A stretch of DNA of 64,000 bases from the NCBI GenBank assembly GCA_022925895.1, contig JAKSYS010000115.1:50950-114949 (forward strand), written 5' to 3'. Below, one piece after another: positions 22,491 through 32,837 of the stretch; position 1 is the first letter of the stretch, and each line of letters starts with the position of its first letter. The position numbers and the translations under genes are program-made. The notes under the pieces are model-generated. The model did no database searches, was not told the DNA's origin, and was given only the letters and a program-made list of their open reading frames with translations. This stretch comes from Fragilaria crotonensis (lineage: Eukaryota > Bacillariophyta > Fragilariophyceae > Fragilariales > Fragilariaceae).

Positions 22491-24310
22491 CGCATATCTT
22501 TTTTGACGTGCTGCGGTAAGAATGACTTCCGGTAGTAGAACACCTCCTTTTTTCTGTAGTATCTAAATAATAGAAAGAACCTTCGATACACGCCCCGGTG
22601 TATGCATATATCCTACATCATCATAGTAAAACAAATATGCATATAGTCATATATATCAGAAACCTTTTCCTCGTCTCCTCACCACCACTCCTCAGCTTGT
22701 CAGTACGTCATGTTCATAGTGGTCAGAGACCTTGCTCGCACCCTCGTCACCCCTCCGCTTCTAGAAATAGAGATCGACTAAGAATTGGGAATACATTCAT
22801 ATCACATCTTTTCGCTTGCATGCCAAACACTTTGTGATGCGATCAAGTTTCCTCTTGGCGATGGTGGTGGTATTCATCCTTACTTTCCTCTTATTCAAAG
22901 CCGACGTTCCACTCCCTCAGCAATACGAAATGTGGAATGTTGACACGCGGACGAGTACAAGCACGAGTGCTGTAGTTCTCCGAGAATCACTGTCGAATCG
23001 GAACATGACTGGAAGCTGGATTGGTCACACTTGGATTCCGCCTCCACCGTGGCGTTTGTACTCCACGAGCGAGCTGAGACCACTGTGGGCCAATACGAAG
23101 GTTTGGTGGCTAGGCGATTCGACTGCTCGAAGAGCAGCAATGACGTTGTATCACGTTCTGAACAACACTTCCGTAGGTGAAATCGATCTCAACAGCGGTC
23201 ACATCATTGACGTCAACAAAGGCTGGCTCTCCGAGCCATGTCCAGTGTTCCAAGACACCTTTGGAGCTCCATACATATGTCGACCCATGCCAGGCTCGAA
23301 CAACGCCTCGGAGATGGCGTTTATGCTTTCTTCATTAGCTTGTTTCTTTGACGTTCAGGATTTTCTTCGGAATGAAATGAATCTCAGTCACTCCCCAAGG
23401 ACCAATATTCTTGAGTTTGATGTGATTATCATTGCTATCGGTGTCTGGGAACTTGTGAGAGAATGGGATTGTCGACGCGATGGCATGATTGACCGCCCGA
23501 CACGCGTAACAGCTCTTCTGCAAACGTGCCTCGAGTTCACCCAACAGACCGGAATACCAATCGTGTTTAGAACTTCCGGATATCAAGCCCAAGCGAATGA
23601 AGTCCAAATAAGAAACCACAAACACGACGCTGGGGTCATCAATAACGCAGCCATGGATTTTGTCGACTCTCTACAGGGACAATCAGGTCTGACGTACATC
23701 GATTGGGGTGGAGCTATCCTCGAACGATCCTTTGGACCAGATCGGATCGAAGGCGACATCAAGGCGCACTACGGAGTTGAGCCACGTCTTGTTCTGATGC
23801 AAATGCTAACGAACCATCTCGTCGAACGAGGGGTTTTCAAGTCTTCCTTTTGAATCGATGTCACGAACGCGCAGAATGTTGCAACCAGAGGCGAGTCCAC
23901 CGGGGGCCATGGCGCATGACGCAATGCACAACCACGGAGTCGATCGGTACAATCCCATAACTCTTTCTACTCGCGACTGAAATTTGTTTCAATTATTCGG
24001 GGAGCTTGCTGGTTGTTGAGAAGAACCGGTTACCGTTTCGCCCAAGGTTCACGGCCGTGATTTTGGGAGCAAACGTGACTTCGAAAATGTCGCGCCATGG
24101 TTCAATGCAAAACTTTATTCTTGGTGTGAGTTCGACGGAATGGCACATGCCCCGAAGTGAGGAGTCGCCAATGTCGTTATGATCTGTACACGAAAATGAG
24201 GAGATTATCTACTAGATTTAATTACAGGAGGCGAGAATGCGATAGTCTTGTATGGGATATCCTTTTTGATTCGAAAGACGTCCGGACCCCAAGGGGCGAG
24301 TGCTTTTTTT
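22491..24310. repeat. ~1.8 kb segmental duplication, copy 1
   Basis: Homology with 25921-27735 in direct orientation. It begins at GCATATCTTTTTTGACGTGC, includes the shared leader AGAAACCTTTT and the whole gene, and fades near ACGTCCGGA (about 24280 and 27720). The copies differ by many substitutions and small indels, so the event is not recent. Confidence 0.8.
22837..23853 (+). CDS. PC-esterase-like type II membrane protein, copy 1
   Basis: 338 residues from ATG at 22837 (MRSSFLLAMVVVFILTF), the first ATG of the frame; seven upstream codons are open but only from a TTG. An N-terminal anchor (about 5-20) precedes a lumenal domain. WIPPPPWRLYS is followed about ten residues later by VWWLGDSTARR, the GDS block of the PC-esterase/SGNH acyl-esterase superfamily (Ser in GDS is the candidate nucleophile); FDVIIIAIGVW and IVFRTSGYQ fit the middle blocks, and GDIKAHYGVEPR near the C-terminus holds the candidate Asp and His. 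Relatives add or remove acetyl groups on glycans (plant TBL, animal CASD1). Substrate unknown. Several NxS/T sites. Paralogue at 26263, pseudogene at 11225. Single exon. Confidence 0.7.
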   Translation: MRSSFLLAMVVVFILTFLLFKADVPLPQQYEMWNVDTRTSTSTSAVVLRESLSNRNMTGSWIGHTWIPPPPWRLYSTSELRPLWANTKVWWLGDSTARRAAMTLYHVLNNTSVGEIDLNSGHIIDVNKGWLSEPCPVFQDTFGAPYICRPMPGSNNASEMAFMLSSLACFFDVQDFLRNEMNLSHSPRTNILEFDVIIIAIGVWELVREWDCRRDGMIDRPTRVTALLQTCLEFTQQTGIPIVFRTSGYQAQANEVQIRNHKHDAGVINNAAMDFVDSLQGQSGLTYIDWGGAILERSFGPDRIEGDIKAHYGVEPRLVLMQMLTNHLVERGVFKSSF

Positions 24311-24897
24311 TCTGGCTGCCATCCGCGCCATGATCTGGATTTTCGAAGAATGGAATAGTCTTCCATTAGAGCAGTTTTCAAGACGTAGTCTTTCTCGGCG
24401 AGGCATGAAGTCTTTTCTGCGATCTACTGTTCATAATACAAGCCAATAGTGATAAGGCTGTAATGCTGGATCAGCGTTTCGCTTCCTATGCCAACCTGAT
24501 GGGAGTGGCATCCTTTCGATAGACAGCTGATCATATTGTAGGATCCTAAACTGGGGCAAGTAGGAAGTCACCACATTGATGGAGTTTGCCTCTGTCCTCA
24601 ATGTTAAGAGTGACGAGGATGTCAGATACTTCAAAAGTAGTTCGTCATTGGTCATTCAGCATGTTTGCCTCAAAGTCTCAATTTGGCATTGCAGAATTGA
24701 ATGAAAATGGACTTAAAAATGTAAAAAACGGTTTTGACAATTGTATGTAGAACATCTACCACACACTATGCAAGATTGCTTTGCAACCTTAGAAAGTCAG
24801 CAGAGACTGGGGATGAAAAAATCAAGTATTGAGCTTTTTCGCATCAGTGACATCCACCAAAAGTAAAGAAAAGGAACATGGATCAAATGAAGAAAGA
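23854..24897. other. Intergenic between PC-esterase copy 1 and the MULE remnant
   Basis: The left part (to about 24310) is the 3' flank shared with copy 2. Beyond it I see no gene; short minus-strand frames at 24218-24655 lack motifs. Confidence 0.4.
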
Positions 24898-25977
24898 TCA
24901 GTGGAATTTGACATTATCAATGCACGCTGGAAAGATGTTGTTTTTGTACATCTGCTGTACGTACTCAAACTTGTAGTATGGATGCACCAAATTCCGTAGG
25001 ATATAGCTGAAATCCTTTTCCTTCCATTTCCAAACGATAGCACAACCATGCCAACATGGGTACAGAACATCTTGCCAAATGCCACAAGTGCACCACTGCA
25101 ACTCTGATTTAACAATGTAAACAGTGTTTGGTTGCCCTGTATTGTATGGCATGCTGGGCAAGGGAGGGTCTTTGTCAGAGTCTTGTACTGTTGAAGGCTC
25201 CACAACTTTGAAATCTCCACACCCATGCACCAACTTGACAACTGGGATGGATGTTGCAGCATCCCAATGCCTTTTCAGAATCTGTGCCACACGAGGTACA
25301 ACCTTGCCCGGCTCCCGATCAATGTGCTTGGTTCCGCAGGTTGAAATTCTTGTCAACATAACATCCGCAATGCTTTCCACGGCCTCCAGCCATCCCACAG
25401 TGTGCGCCTGTGCAAACATGTTGTTCACACATTTGATTGTGTTGGAGGTTACAATCCCATCATGTGTTGGGAGTGGATTCTCCTCAGCATCTAGCCATGA
25501 TGTACTTCTCCAAAGGGTATCATTGTTGACATTTTCAATATAGTCTGCAGCATGCAGCTTGATGATCCTCACTTGATCAATCAAGTGATTTGATTATCTG
25601 AATAAGAAAGTTTTTGCAATTGCCATCACATATCAAGCACATTGTTGACCAAACTTCTGGCATACATTTGCTTCAATTTGTTTCGCACAGCTCGTTTCCT
25701 TATTTCTTGGAAACACATTTTGAAGGGCCGGTTTCAGACCCGTGTTGCGGTCGGAAACAAATAGAAACGGATGCTGAATTCCTCCGTCGTCACGCTCATT
25801 GCCAAAACCCTGCTCAGAGATGATTGGGCACGCATCCTTCACGTATTTCATGAGTCCGATGTGCCGATGTGGTACACCACGGTACTTGTACACCTCATTT
25901 GTTCCAGAAAGGCCCAAAGCCGCATATCTTTTTTGACGTGCTGCCGTAAGAATGACAGGCTTCCGGTAGCAGAACAC
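24898..25977 (-). pseudogene. Mutator-like (MULE) transposase remnant with SWIM zinc finger
   Basis: One minus-strand frame interrupted by two stops (TGA near 25632 and TAA near 25587), no frameshift. The upstream part has FLFVSDRNTGLKPALQNVFP and then a Cys, typical of the end of the MULE transposase core. The downstream part ends with CTCGIWQDVLYPCWHG, a CxC...CxH SWIM finger, which in MULE transposases contacts DNA. The 5' half of the transposase is missing: at about 25921 the sequence switches to the duplicated flank of the next gene, so the residues read beyond that point are not transposase. No terminal inverted repeats found. Confidence 0.75.
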
Positions 25978-27735
25978 CTCAGTTTTTCTGTAGCTGTAGT
26001 ATCTATATTATAGATTTATAGAAAGAACCTTCGATACACGCCCCGCTGTACCTCGACAAAGTAAATCAAATATGCATATACATATCAGAAACCTTTTTCT
26101 CGTCTCCTCACCACACCTCAGCTTGTCAGTACGTCATGTTTATAGTGGTCAGAGACCTTGCTCGCCTCCTCGTTACCCCTCCGCTTCTAGAGCTAGATAT
26201 CGAATGAGAATTGGGCATACATTCATATCACATCTTTTCGCTTGCATGCCAAGCACTTTGTGATGCGATCAAGCTTCCTCGTAGCGATGGTGGTGGTATT
26301 CATCCTTAGTTTCTTCTTATATGTCGACATTCCAATTCCCCAGCAATACGAATTGTGGAATGTTGACACACGCAAGAGTACTGTGGTTCGCGGATACTTC
26401 CAGTCGAATCGGAACATGACAGGACGCTGGATTGGTCACACTTGGATTCCGCCTCCGCCGTGGCGTTTATACTCTCCAAGTGAATTAAGACCACTGTGGG
26501 CCAATAAAAAGGTATGGTGGCTAGGCGATTCGACTGCTCGAAGAGGAGCTTTGACATTGTATCACGTTCTCAACAACACTTCTGTACGAGAAAATTTTCT
26601 CAACCGTCGTCGCATCATTGACGTCAACAAACGCCGTGTCACCGAACCATGTCCTGTTTTTGACAACAGCACCTTTGGATCTCCATACATTTGCCGACCC
26701 ATGCCAGGCTCGACCAACGCCTCAGAGATGGCGTTTGTGCTGTCTTCGTTGGCTTGTGCGTTTGACGTTCAGAAATTTCTTCGGAATGAAATGAATCTCA
26801 GTCACTCCCCAAGGACCAATATTCTTGAGTTTGATTTGATCATCATAGCAATCGGGATCTGGGATCTTGTTAGAGAATTGGATTGCCGAGGCGGTGGCAA
26901 AATTGACCGCCCGACACGCATAACAGGCCTTCTGCAGACGTGTCTCGAGTTCACCCAACAGACCGGAATACCAATCGTGTTTAGAACTTCCGGATATCAA
27001 GCCCAAACGAACGAAGATGAAAAAAGACAACACATACAGGATGCTCTGATTATGAATAGCGTTGCAATGGATTTTGTCGACTCTCTACAGGGACAATCAG
27101 GTCTTACATACATCGATTGGGGTGGAGCTATCCTCGAACGATCCTTTGGACCAGAGCGTATCACAGGCGACCTTGACGCGCACTACGGAGTTGAGCCACG
27201 TCTAGTATTGATGCAAATGCTGACGAACCATCTCGTCGAACGAGGGGTTTTCAAGCCCTCCATTTGAATCGACGTCGCGAAAGTCCAGAATGTTTCAACT
27301 CTTGGCGAGACCACTGAGGGCCGCATATGGCGCAATCTACATACCTTCAACCTTCAACATCATTGCGATAACCGTGGAGTCTACCGGTACAATCCCATCT
27401 CTCGTTCCACTCGCGACTAAAATTGGTTTCAATCATTCGGGGAGATACAGACTGTTGAGACGAACCGGATATCCCGTTTTGGGTGAATTCCGCCTGGTTT
27501 GGCGGCCTTTGCGTGTGCTACTTCAAAAATACCCCGTCATGGTTCAATGCCAAGCGTGATTCTTTTAGAGAGTTTCGACGGACCCGCCCGCGCAGCGAAA
27601 CAAGAAGTCGCCAAAGTGGAGACGAATTGTAAACAAAAATGAGGAGATTATCCAGATTTATTTAGTGGAGACTGGAATGCGACTGTCCTCTGTTGGCAAT
27701 CATTTCTTGTGGCGAAACACGTCCGGATCCCAAGA
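25921..27735. repeat. ~1.8 kb segmental duplication, copy 2
   Basis: Direct copy of 22491-24310. Its left edge abuts the MULE remnant. Differences within the upstream flank include an added CTGTAG and loss of about 30 bp. Confidence 0.8.
26263..27267 (+). CDS. PC-esterase-like type II membrane protein, copy 2
   Basis: 334 residues from ATG at 26263. Same architecture as copy 1: anchor SSFLVAMVVVFILSFFLYV, TWIPPPPWRLYS, VWWLGDSTARR, CRPMPGSTNASE, FDLIIIAIGIW, GDLDAHYGVEPR. It differs from copy 1 mostly in the stem (KSTVVRGYF against an S/T-rich stretch) and in the segment after NNTSV. Both copies keep all candidate catalytic positions and an open frame, so selection has probably kept both. 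Expected in the secretory pathway, acting on an acylated glycan; substrate unknown. Confidence 0.7.
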   Translation: MRSSFLVAMVVVFILSFFLYVDIPIPQQYELWNVDTRKSTVVRGYFQSNRNMTGRWIGHTWIPPPPWRLYSPSELRPLWANKKVWWLGDSTARRGALTLYHVLNNTSVRENFLNRRRIIDVNKRRVTEPCPVFDNSTFGSPYICRPMPGSTNASEMAFVLSSLACAFDVQKFLRNEMNLSHSPRTNILEFDLIIIAIGIWDLVRELDCRGGGKIDRPTRITGLLQTCLEFTQQTGIPIVFRTSGYQAQTNEDEKRQHIQDALIMNSVAMDFVDSLQGQSGLTYIDWGGAILERSFGPERITGDLDAHYGVEPRLVLMQMLTNHLVERGVFKPSI

Positions 27736-27966
27736 TCGACGCTCGAACTTGTGGTGTCAATACCGTGTTCCTCTCACGCACTGCTTCTGATGGCGCACGG
27801 TATTGTAGATGGCAGTCTGATTATCTCTACGTTGTTGCATTGCTGTTGGGAGAAAATCAAACTTTTTACTTGGATTTCGCGAAGAATGGCATTGAAATTG
27901 TGATCGTTGTGTAGCACTTGGGAGCAGTGTTCGAGACTCGCGCGCATTTCGCTTTGCCCTGTAGGC
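27268..27966. other. Intergenic, 3' flank of PC-esterase copy 2
   Basis: The first ~470 bp match the 3' flank of copy 1. The rest shows no gene. Confidence 0.4.
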
Positions 27967-28326
27967 AGGCTGTGTTTTTTTGGGAACTTTTTCTTATTTT
28001 GGGAATTTGTTCCCAATTAAACATTTTTAAAAGTTCCCGATTTAAACCGTGTAGAATACGTAGGATTCAGTAGAGATCAACTGGCCATCGCCCGAATCGT
28101 TTTTGGACTGGCGTCGTACTGGCGACTCCGTCAAAGTAGTACTGAATTACTGTTTTACTGTATGATATCATCGATGTACTGACGATCGACGTAGCAATGA
28201 CGTAGGACTCACACTGTACTGTGTACTGTAATGTTCCCAATTAAAAGTTCCCAAAATAAGTTTCAAAAATGTCCCGAAATAAGTTATTTTGGTGTTTTGG
28301 GGAACTTTCCCAAAATAACACAGCCT
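27967..28326. mobile_element. MITE-like element with terminal inverted repeats
   Basis: A 360 bp AT-rich segment bounded by AGGCTGTGTTTTTTTGGGAA and its near-perfect inverted copy ending AACACAGCCT. Internal sequence repeats TTCCCAATTAAA and AAAAGTTCCC near both ends, giving long potential foldback. No coding capacity, as expected of a miniature inverted-repeat element. No clear target-site duplication could be read, so the superfamily is not assigned. Confidence 0.65.
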
Positions 28327-28957
28327 TCCTGTACGTCTTGAACCCGGAAAAGTAATCCAAACTCTACTCGTCATACAGTACTCCAATCCAACCGAAAGGT
28401 TTTGCTACTGTACTAACGTGTAGGTACTGTACCTCGTACTACAGTAACATGTTTTCCGACAATGCGCCATACAGCCATACAGCAATTGTATGATTGTATG
28501 TACTTGTGCATTGAATGACGTCATTAGTATGTCATCCGGGTTTTCATTTGGACACATGCCAATTGGCGCCTGACACCGGCATACCCCCCATGCAGACGTA
28601 CAAGGATGATGTACAGGTATGTGATGTATGATATGATTGATGACATTTCGTTGGCAACACCAAGAAGAGTCGGAACCTGTTGCAGTTTCGAAGTGCGACA
28701 CAGACACGAGACGCGAGACATTCCCCTATCAGATTGCTGGTCGTGTTTCACAGCCAATGGCAACTCGCTACCACCAGCTTTCGGAAACACATCAATCTGG
28801 GCAAAAATGTGACGACTTCGCAAAAGTGAGGGAAAAACCGTAGCTCCGTGTTTTTCATCACAACATCGAAGCGTCACAAATCCAGTATTGTGTTGTGATC
28901 GACATTGACCTAGGTCTCTAAGCTCCAAGCCCTATATCTCGCACAACACCAAATACA
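28327..28957. other. Intergenic, presumed promoter of the carbamate kinase gene
   Basis: No gene supported. Overlapping short frames occur on both strands near 28524-28928 but carry no motif. Confidence 0.4.
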
Positions 28958-30382
28958 ATGCAACCCTCTCGCCTCCCCAACATCCTATGCCGCATGCATC
29001 ATCGTCTAGGAAAAGCTGCGCCTTTTCTTTCACATCACCAACAACGATCCTATTCAGTCACAACCGTCGTCGCTGACCGCCTCGTCGTGGCTGTTGGTGG
29101 GAATGCCCTCCAACGTCGCGGAGAGCGTTTGACGATTGAGAATCAGCTCAAGGCTGCCGCAGACATGGCACCCATGATTGCTGATTTGGCCGCCAAGCAT
29201 CAGGTGGTTCTGACACACGGCAATGGTCCTCAAGTGGGAGAATTGGCACTTGAACGGTCGGCCGCCACCTTTGATGTGCTGGGTGCTGAAAGTATGGGAC
29301 AGATTGGTTACGTACTGGCTCAAGCTCTCAGTTCTGTCGGTCTCAAACCAGTTCCAGTCTTGACGCAAGTTGTTGTGGATCCACAACATGAAGCCTTTCG
29401 AGAACCATCCAAATTCGTGGGCCCAATCTATGGAGCCAAGGAGGCAAATGCCTTGGCACAATCTCTGGGATGGACTGTCAAGGCCGATGGAGAATACTTT
29501 AGGCGTGTGGTTCCGTCACCACCGCCGCTGGAAATTCTGCAATTGGAAGCCATTGAGACCTTGTTGGAAGGATCCAACCCGTGTCTACCCATTGCCTGCG
29601 GTGGTGGGGGTATTCCAGTCTCAAGAGTTTCGTCTCGACCATCAACGTTACTGGGCGTGGAAGCTGTGATTGGTACGTTTGTTTTGTTGTGATGTTTATG
29701 GAAACGTCTTGCGTGCAACTTTACTTTTTGTGTCGACATCACACACACACGTTGTTTCTCACTTTAAATGTCTTTCTGCTCGATCCGACCACTAACAAAC
29801 GTAAACACACAGATAAGGATGCATGCGGTGGAAAACTTGCCTTGGACCTGGAAGCTGATGGGTACATTATCTTGACAGACGGTGGTGGTATTTGGGAACG
29901 CTATGGCAAGCCTGATGCTAGAGAAATGGCCGTGGCCACACCGGAGTACTTGTTGGGAACAAAGGCAGGAAAGAATTTGTAAGTTCCAAATTTTTCATTT
30001 GTCTGCCGCTGCTGCTGGTCCTTGTTGTTGTTGGACTGCTCCCCCATATTACCATGTCTCAACTCACCATTGTTTTTGTTCATGATTCTGATTATCATTA
30101 CTATTCTAATCCCTCTCCAGTCCCGGATCCATGGGTCCTAAAATTCAAGCAGCCATTGATTTTGTGCAAAAATCGGTGGCGGCTGGCCGTCCCAATGCAT
30201 GGGCTGCCATTGGTGATTTGCGTGATGCTGCCAAAATTGTTACCTTTGAAGAGGGTACAGTCATTCGCGATGATGACTCGTTGAAGGATGGTGTTATTTG
30301 GAGACCCAAGAAGGAAATTCCAGGTGGTTCAGCGGAAGGTGTAGTGAGGAAGGAGAGTAAGGAACCACACAAATCGGGATAG
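28958..30382 (+). CDS. Carbamate kinase, mitochondrial-type, three exons
   Basis: Exons 28958-29672, 29813-29978 and 30121-30382 join to 380 residues. The first ~38 residues are rich in Arg/His/Ser without acidic residues and end in QRSYSVTT, a typical mitochondrial presequence. The kinase core starts DRLVVAVGGNALQRRGE and has VVLTHGNGPQVGE, IACGGGGIPV, GVEAVIDKDACGGKLA (across intron 1) and IILTDGGGIWERYG, all hallmarks of the amino-acid-kinase-fold carbamate kinases. It interconverts carbamoyl phosphate plus ADP with carbamate plus ATP. In a diatom this links to urea-cycle nitrogen metabolism in the mitochondrion (inference). ATG at 28958 is the first in frame. The C-terminal ~35 residues are Lys/Glu-rich. 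No breaks. Confidence 0.9.
29673..29812 (+). other. Intron 1 of the carbamate kinase gene
   Basis: 140 bp, begins GTACGTTT and ends AAACACACAG. Removal joins G to AT as the Asp of VIDKD. It includes a short (CA)n run. Confidence 0.85.
29979..30120 (+). other. Intron 2 of the carbamate kinase gene
   Basis: 142 bp, begins GTAAGTTCC and ends CCCTCTCCAG. Removal joins TT to T, giving GKNFPGSMGPK. Confidence 0.85.
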
Positions 30383-30791
30383 AGTTATGGTGTTGTTCTA
30401 TCTGTCGGTTCTACAACTGCTTGGATGATTCCAACGGGGTTACATCCAGTTGAAATGTGACGCGTCGGTGGGTATGTGAGTTGTATGTTTACGTTCTATA
30501 TAGTGGCTACTAATGCTATTCGTACTAGTAGTATTAAGCTTGAACCACATGTGTGCGTAAGTTGAGTTGAGTCGCTTCCTGTGGAGTCGATCCGTGGAAT
30601 GCTCCTCCTCATGTTCGGTGCTACAAATGGTAATTTTACCGCTCGTTCCCCGATTCCTTGGTTCTCTCCCTCGCCGGTCCTTCCTCCATTGTAAAATACT
30701 GCGGGCTCGCATGATATACACCAAAAATTCACAAAATCTTCTCTCGAAACCATGGGTCTTTTGAAGAATGGTATCACACTATTGATTGCAA
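30383..30791. other. Convergent 3' region
   Basis: Lies between the 3' ends of the carbamate kinase (+) and sulfotransferase (-) genes. No gene seen. Confidence 0.4.
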
Positions 30792-32163
30792 TTACTTCTC
30801 ATCCGATTCTGCCAATCCCAAGGCTCGCTTTTGATATTCAAAATGAAGTAGTGCCCGTTCATATAGTTGGACATCCATGGGATTGTATTTCAAAATCGCT
30901 TGGACTGTGGCATCATCGGGATGAGAAGGCAGTTCCCAATGGCGACCATTGGGCAAACATCGATTGTTGAGAGGACTGGAATTCCGATGAGGCATGGGAC
31001 ATGTGTCATTATTCGTCAACTCCTGACAGGGGTTCGGTTACGGTTTCATTCATAAATGGAAACAACATGCCAACCATCTTGGCCGTATCGTTCATTTTGG
31101 ATGTGAGACCGAGGAATGTGACAAAGTGTTTGATATTGTACGTGGCTTCCTCCAACATTTGTTCGGGATTGTCTGGTAGCCAAGTCGACACAAGATTTCG
31201 CGTTTGATGATCAAAGAGTTGATCTTGACATGCGGGGGTCGACAACTTGTCGCCATTCGCAATCGATTCAAAGACATCGGTGAGATTGCGACAACTATAA
31301 CACATTTTAGTTCGGAAACGAAATTGACTCCAGACACGATCCACGGGATGTCTCAAAACTGTAATGACATGCGGTGGTCGTTTCTGTCGTTGAAGATGAA
31401 TGCCTGAGTTCTCACTTGTTGCTGATTCGTTGGGAATCTGCGATTGCAGTTGCTGTTGTTCATGTGGCGATTGCCATCCAAAGTCTTGCAAGTCCATCAA
31501 CGGAGCACAGTAACTTAAAACAGAGGACTGATTGACACGTTCATGACACGAAGCATCTTCTCCGGTTCGACATCTCGCATACATGAATCCATTGCATTCA
31601 TGAATGACACTATATGGAATCGTGTTGGATGTTCCACTCATAGATCTTGGCATAGCATTCGATGATGACGGGCTCGAAATGGTATTATTCTTGGCCCTCA
31701 CGGAAGCATTCGTTGTGGTTGACATGCTGGATGCTTCAACGAGGACCTTTTGCCATCGCGTCACGGCACATCGGAGCAGAGAATCCATGGACGTGCCTCC
31801 TGTTTTCATGTGGTGCAGGTGGAGCACTTGATGGGGAAAAATAGTACCGTTTTCATCAAAGTCAAATTCAAACGGATTGGAAAATTTCTCAACAAGGAAT
31901 TGGATGTATTGACTCGCCTCATCGTTCTCCTCAACAGGATTGTTGTTGTTCTTGCTGCGATGAGTAGCGTGCTCGGATACAGAACCTCTCGAAACGCTAC
32001 TATCATTACTTAGAGGAGCAGTTCTCATATTCAAAGGAGATGTAATTTCGTCGTTCTCTTGAGACTTTTCATGCTGCGATTGGTGGACATATAAGAAGGT
32101 CAAAGCAGCGACAAGGAGAACTGCAACTAGCAAAAAGAGGGAATGAGTGGCTGATCCTCTCAT
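30792..32163 (-). CDS. Golgi-type sulfotransferase, one frameshift
   Basis: ATG at 32163. Anchor at about residues 9-24 (FLLVAVLLVAALTFLYV), a stem, then HHMKTGGTS (Lys120, the 5'-phosphosulfate-binding loop) and VITVLRHPVDRVWSQF (Arg271 and Ser279, the 3'-phosphate-binding block). It transfers sulfate from PAPS to a glycan hydroxyl in the Golgi lumen; acceptor unknown. The first frame stops at 31009 after 384 residues, but the next frame continues the family's C-terminus (LPSHPDDATVQAILKYNPMD) to 30792. The change can be placed at a C4 run (about 31029-31033), so one base is missing or extra. A 19 nt GT..AG stretch spans it but is too short for an intron. Full length would be ~457 residues. 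Probably a working gene with a sequence error; a young pseudogene is possible. Confidence 0.75.
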
Positions 32164-32837
32164 CGTGCTGTGCTCGGTTGTTACGTTATGTTGGTTTTAT
32201 CGAATTGCCGCGAAGTGTTTCTGTCTGCGGTCTGCTGACTTCATTTGTATTCTGCGTCTCCGCAGTGCATGCTACTACGATAGCGCAGTAACAGTAGGCC
32301 TCTACTAGGAGTTGTATTACACTGTACACGTTGATTGACTCGCATCACGCTTCTCGAATCTCGAATCTCGAATGTGAAGTGTGAAGAGTGGTGAAGAACA
32401 TACGGGTTGGATGAAACCCCGCGAATTGGCACAAATATTTCGAGGTCAAACAACTCCAGTAATTTGTACAGTATAGTGGATGGTCCTGCCGCCTTCAAGT
32501 AACGCTTAACGGAAAACGTATCACTTCGATACATATTCAACAAGACACATGCGACATGCGATATGAGATACATGACATCTGACTTATCATATACTAGTGG
32601 GTGCCTCCCAATTGGTCGGACTTTTGGAATACGTGTACGGTGAAAACGAAAAAACCCACGCCTCCCAATTGGTCGGACTTTTGGAATACATGTACGGTAT
32701 GGGTTGTGCACGGTTGTGTGTAGTGGCAAGCGTGCTGCAAATGATGTGTTTTACAACACAATTAGATGAGGAAAAAAGTGACAAATTCATAGAAATTTGC
32801 TAATTTAGATTGCCAAAATACACAGTATTGAAGTTGT
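32164..32837. other. Intergenic, with a ~35 bp direct repeat
   Basis: CCCAATTGGTCGGACTTTTG followed by GAATACRTGTACGGT occurs twice, near 32607 and 32667. The left edge should contain the sulfotransferase promoter and the right part may be the 3' non-coding end of the Helitron, whose terminus I could not define. Confidence 0.45.

Noticed and set aside
29673-29812. Carbamate kinase exon 1 read through to a stop as a short protein
   Set aside because: GT-AG introns at 29673 and 29979 restore a continuous full-length kinase.
31015-31040. A 19 nt GT..AG intron in the sulfotransferase
   Set aside because: Too short for any known spliceosomal intron in such organisms; a homopolymer indel is simpler.
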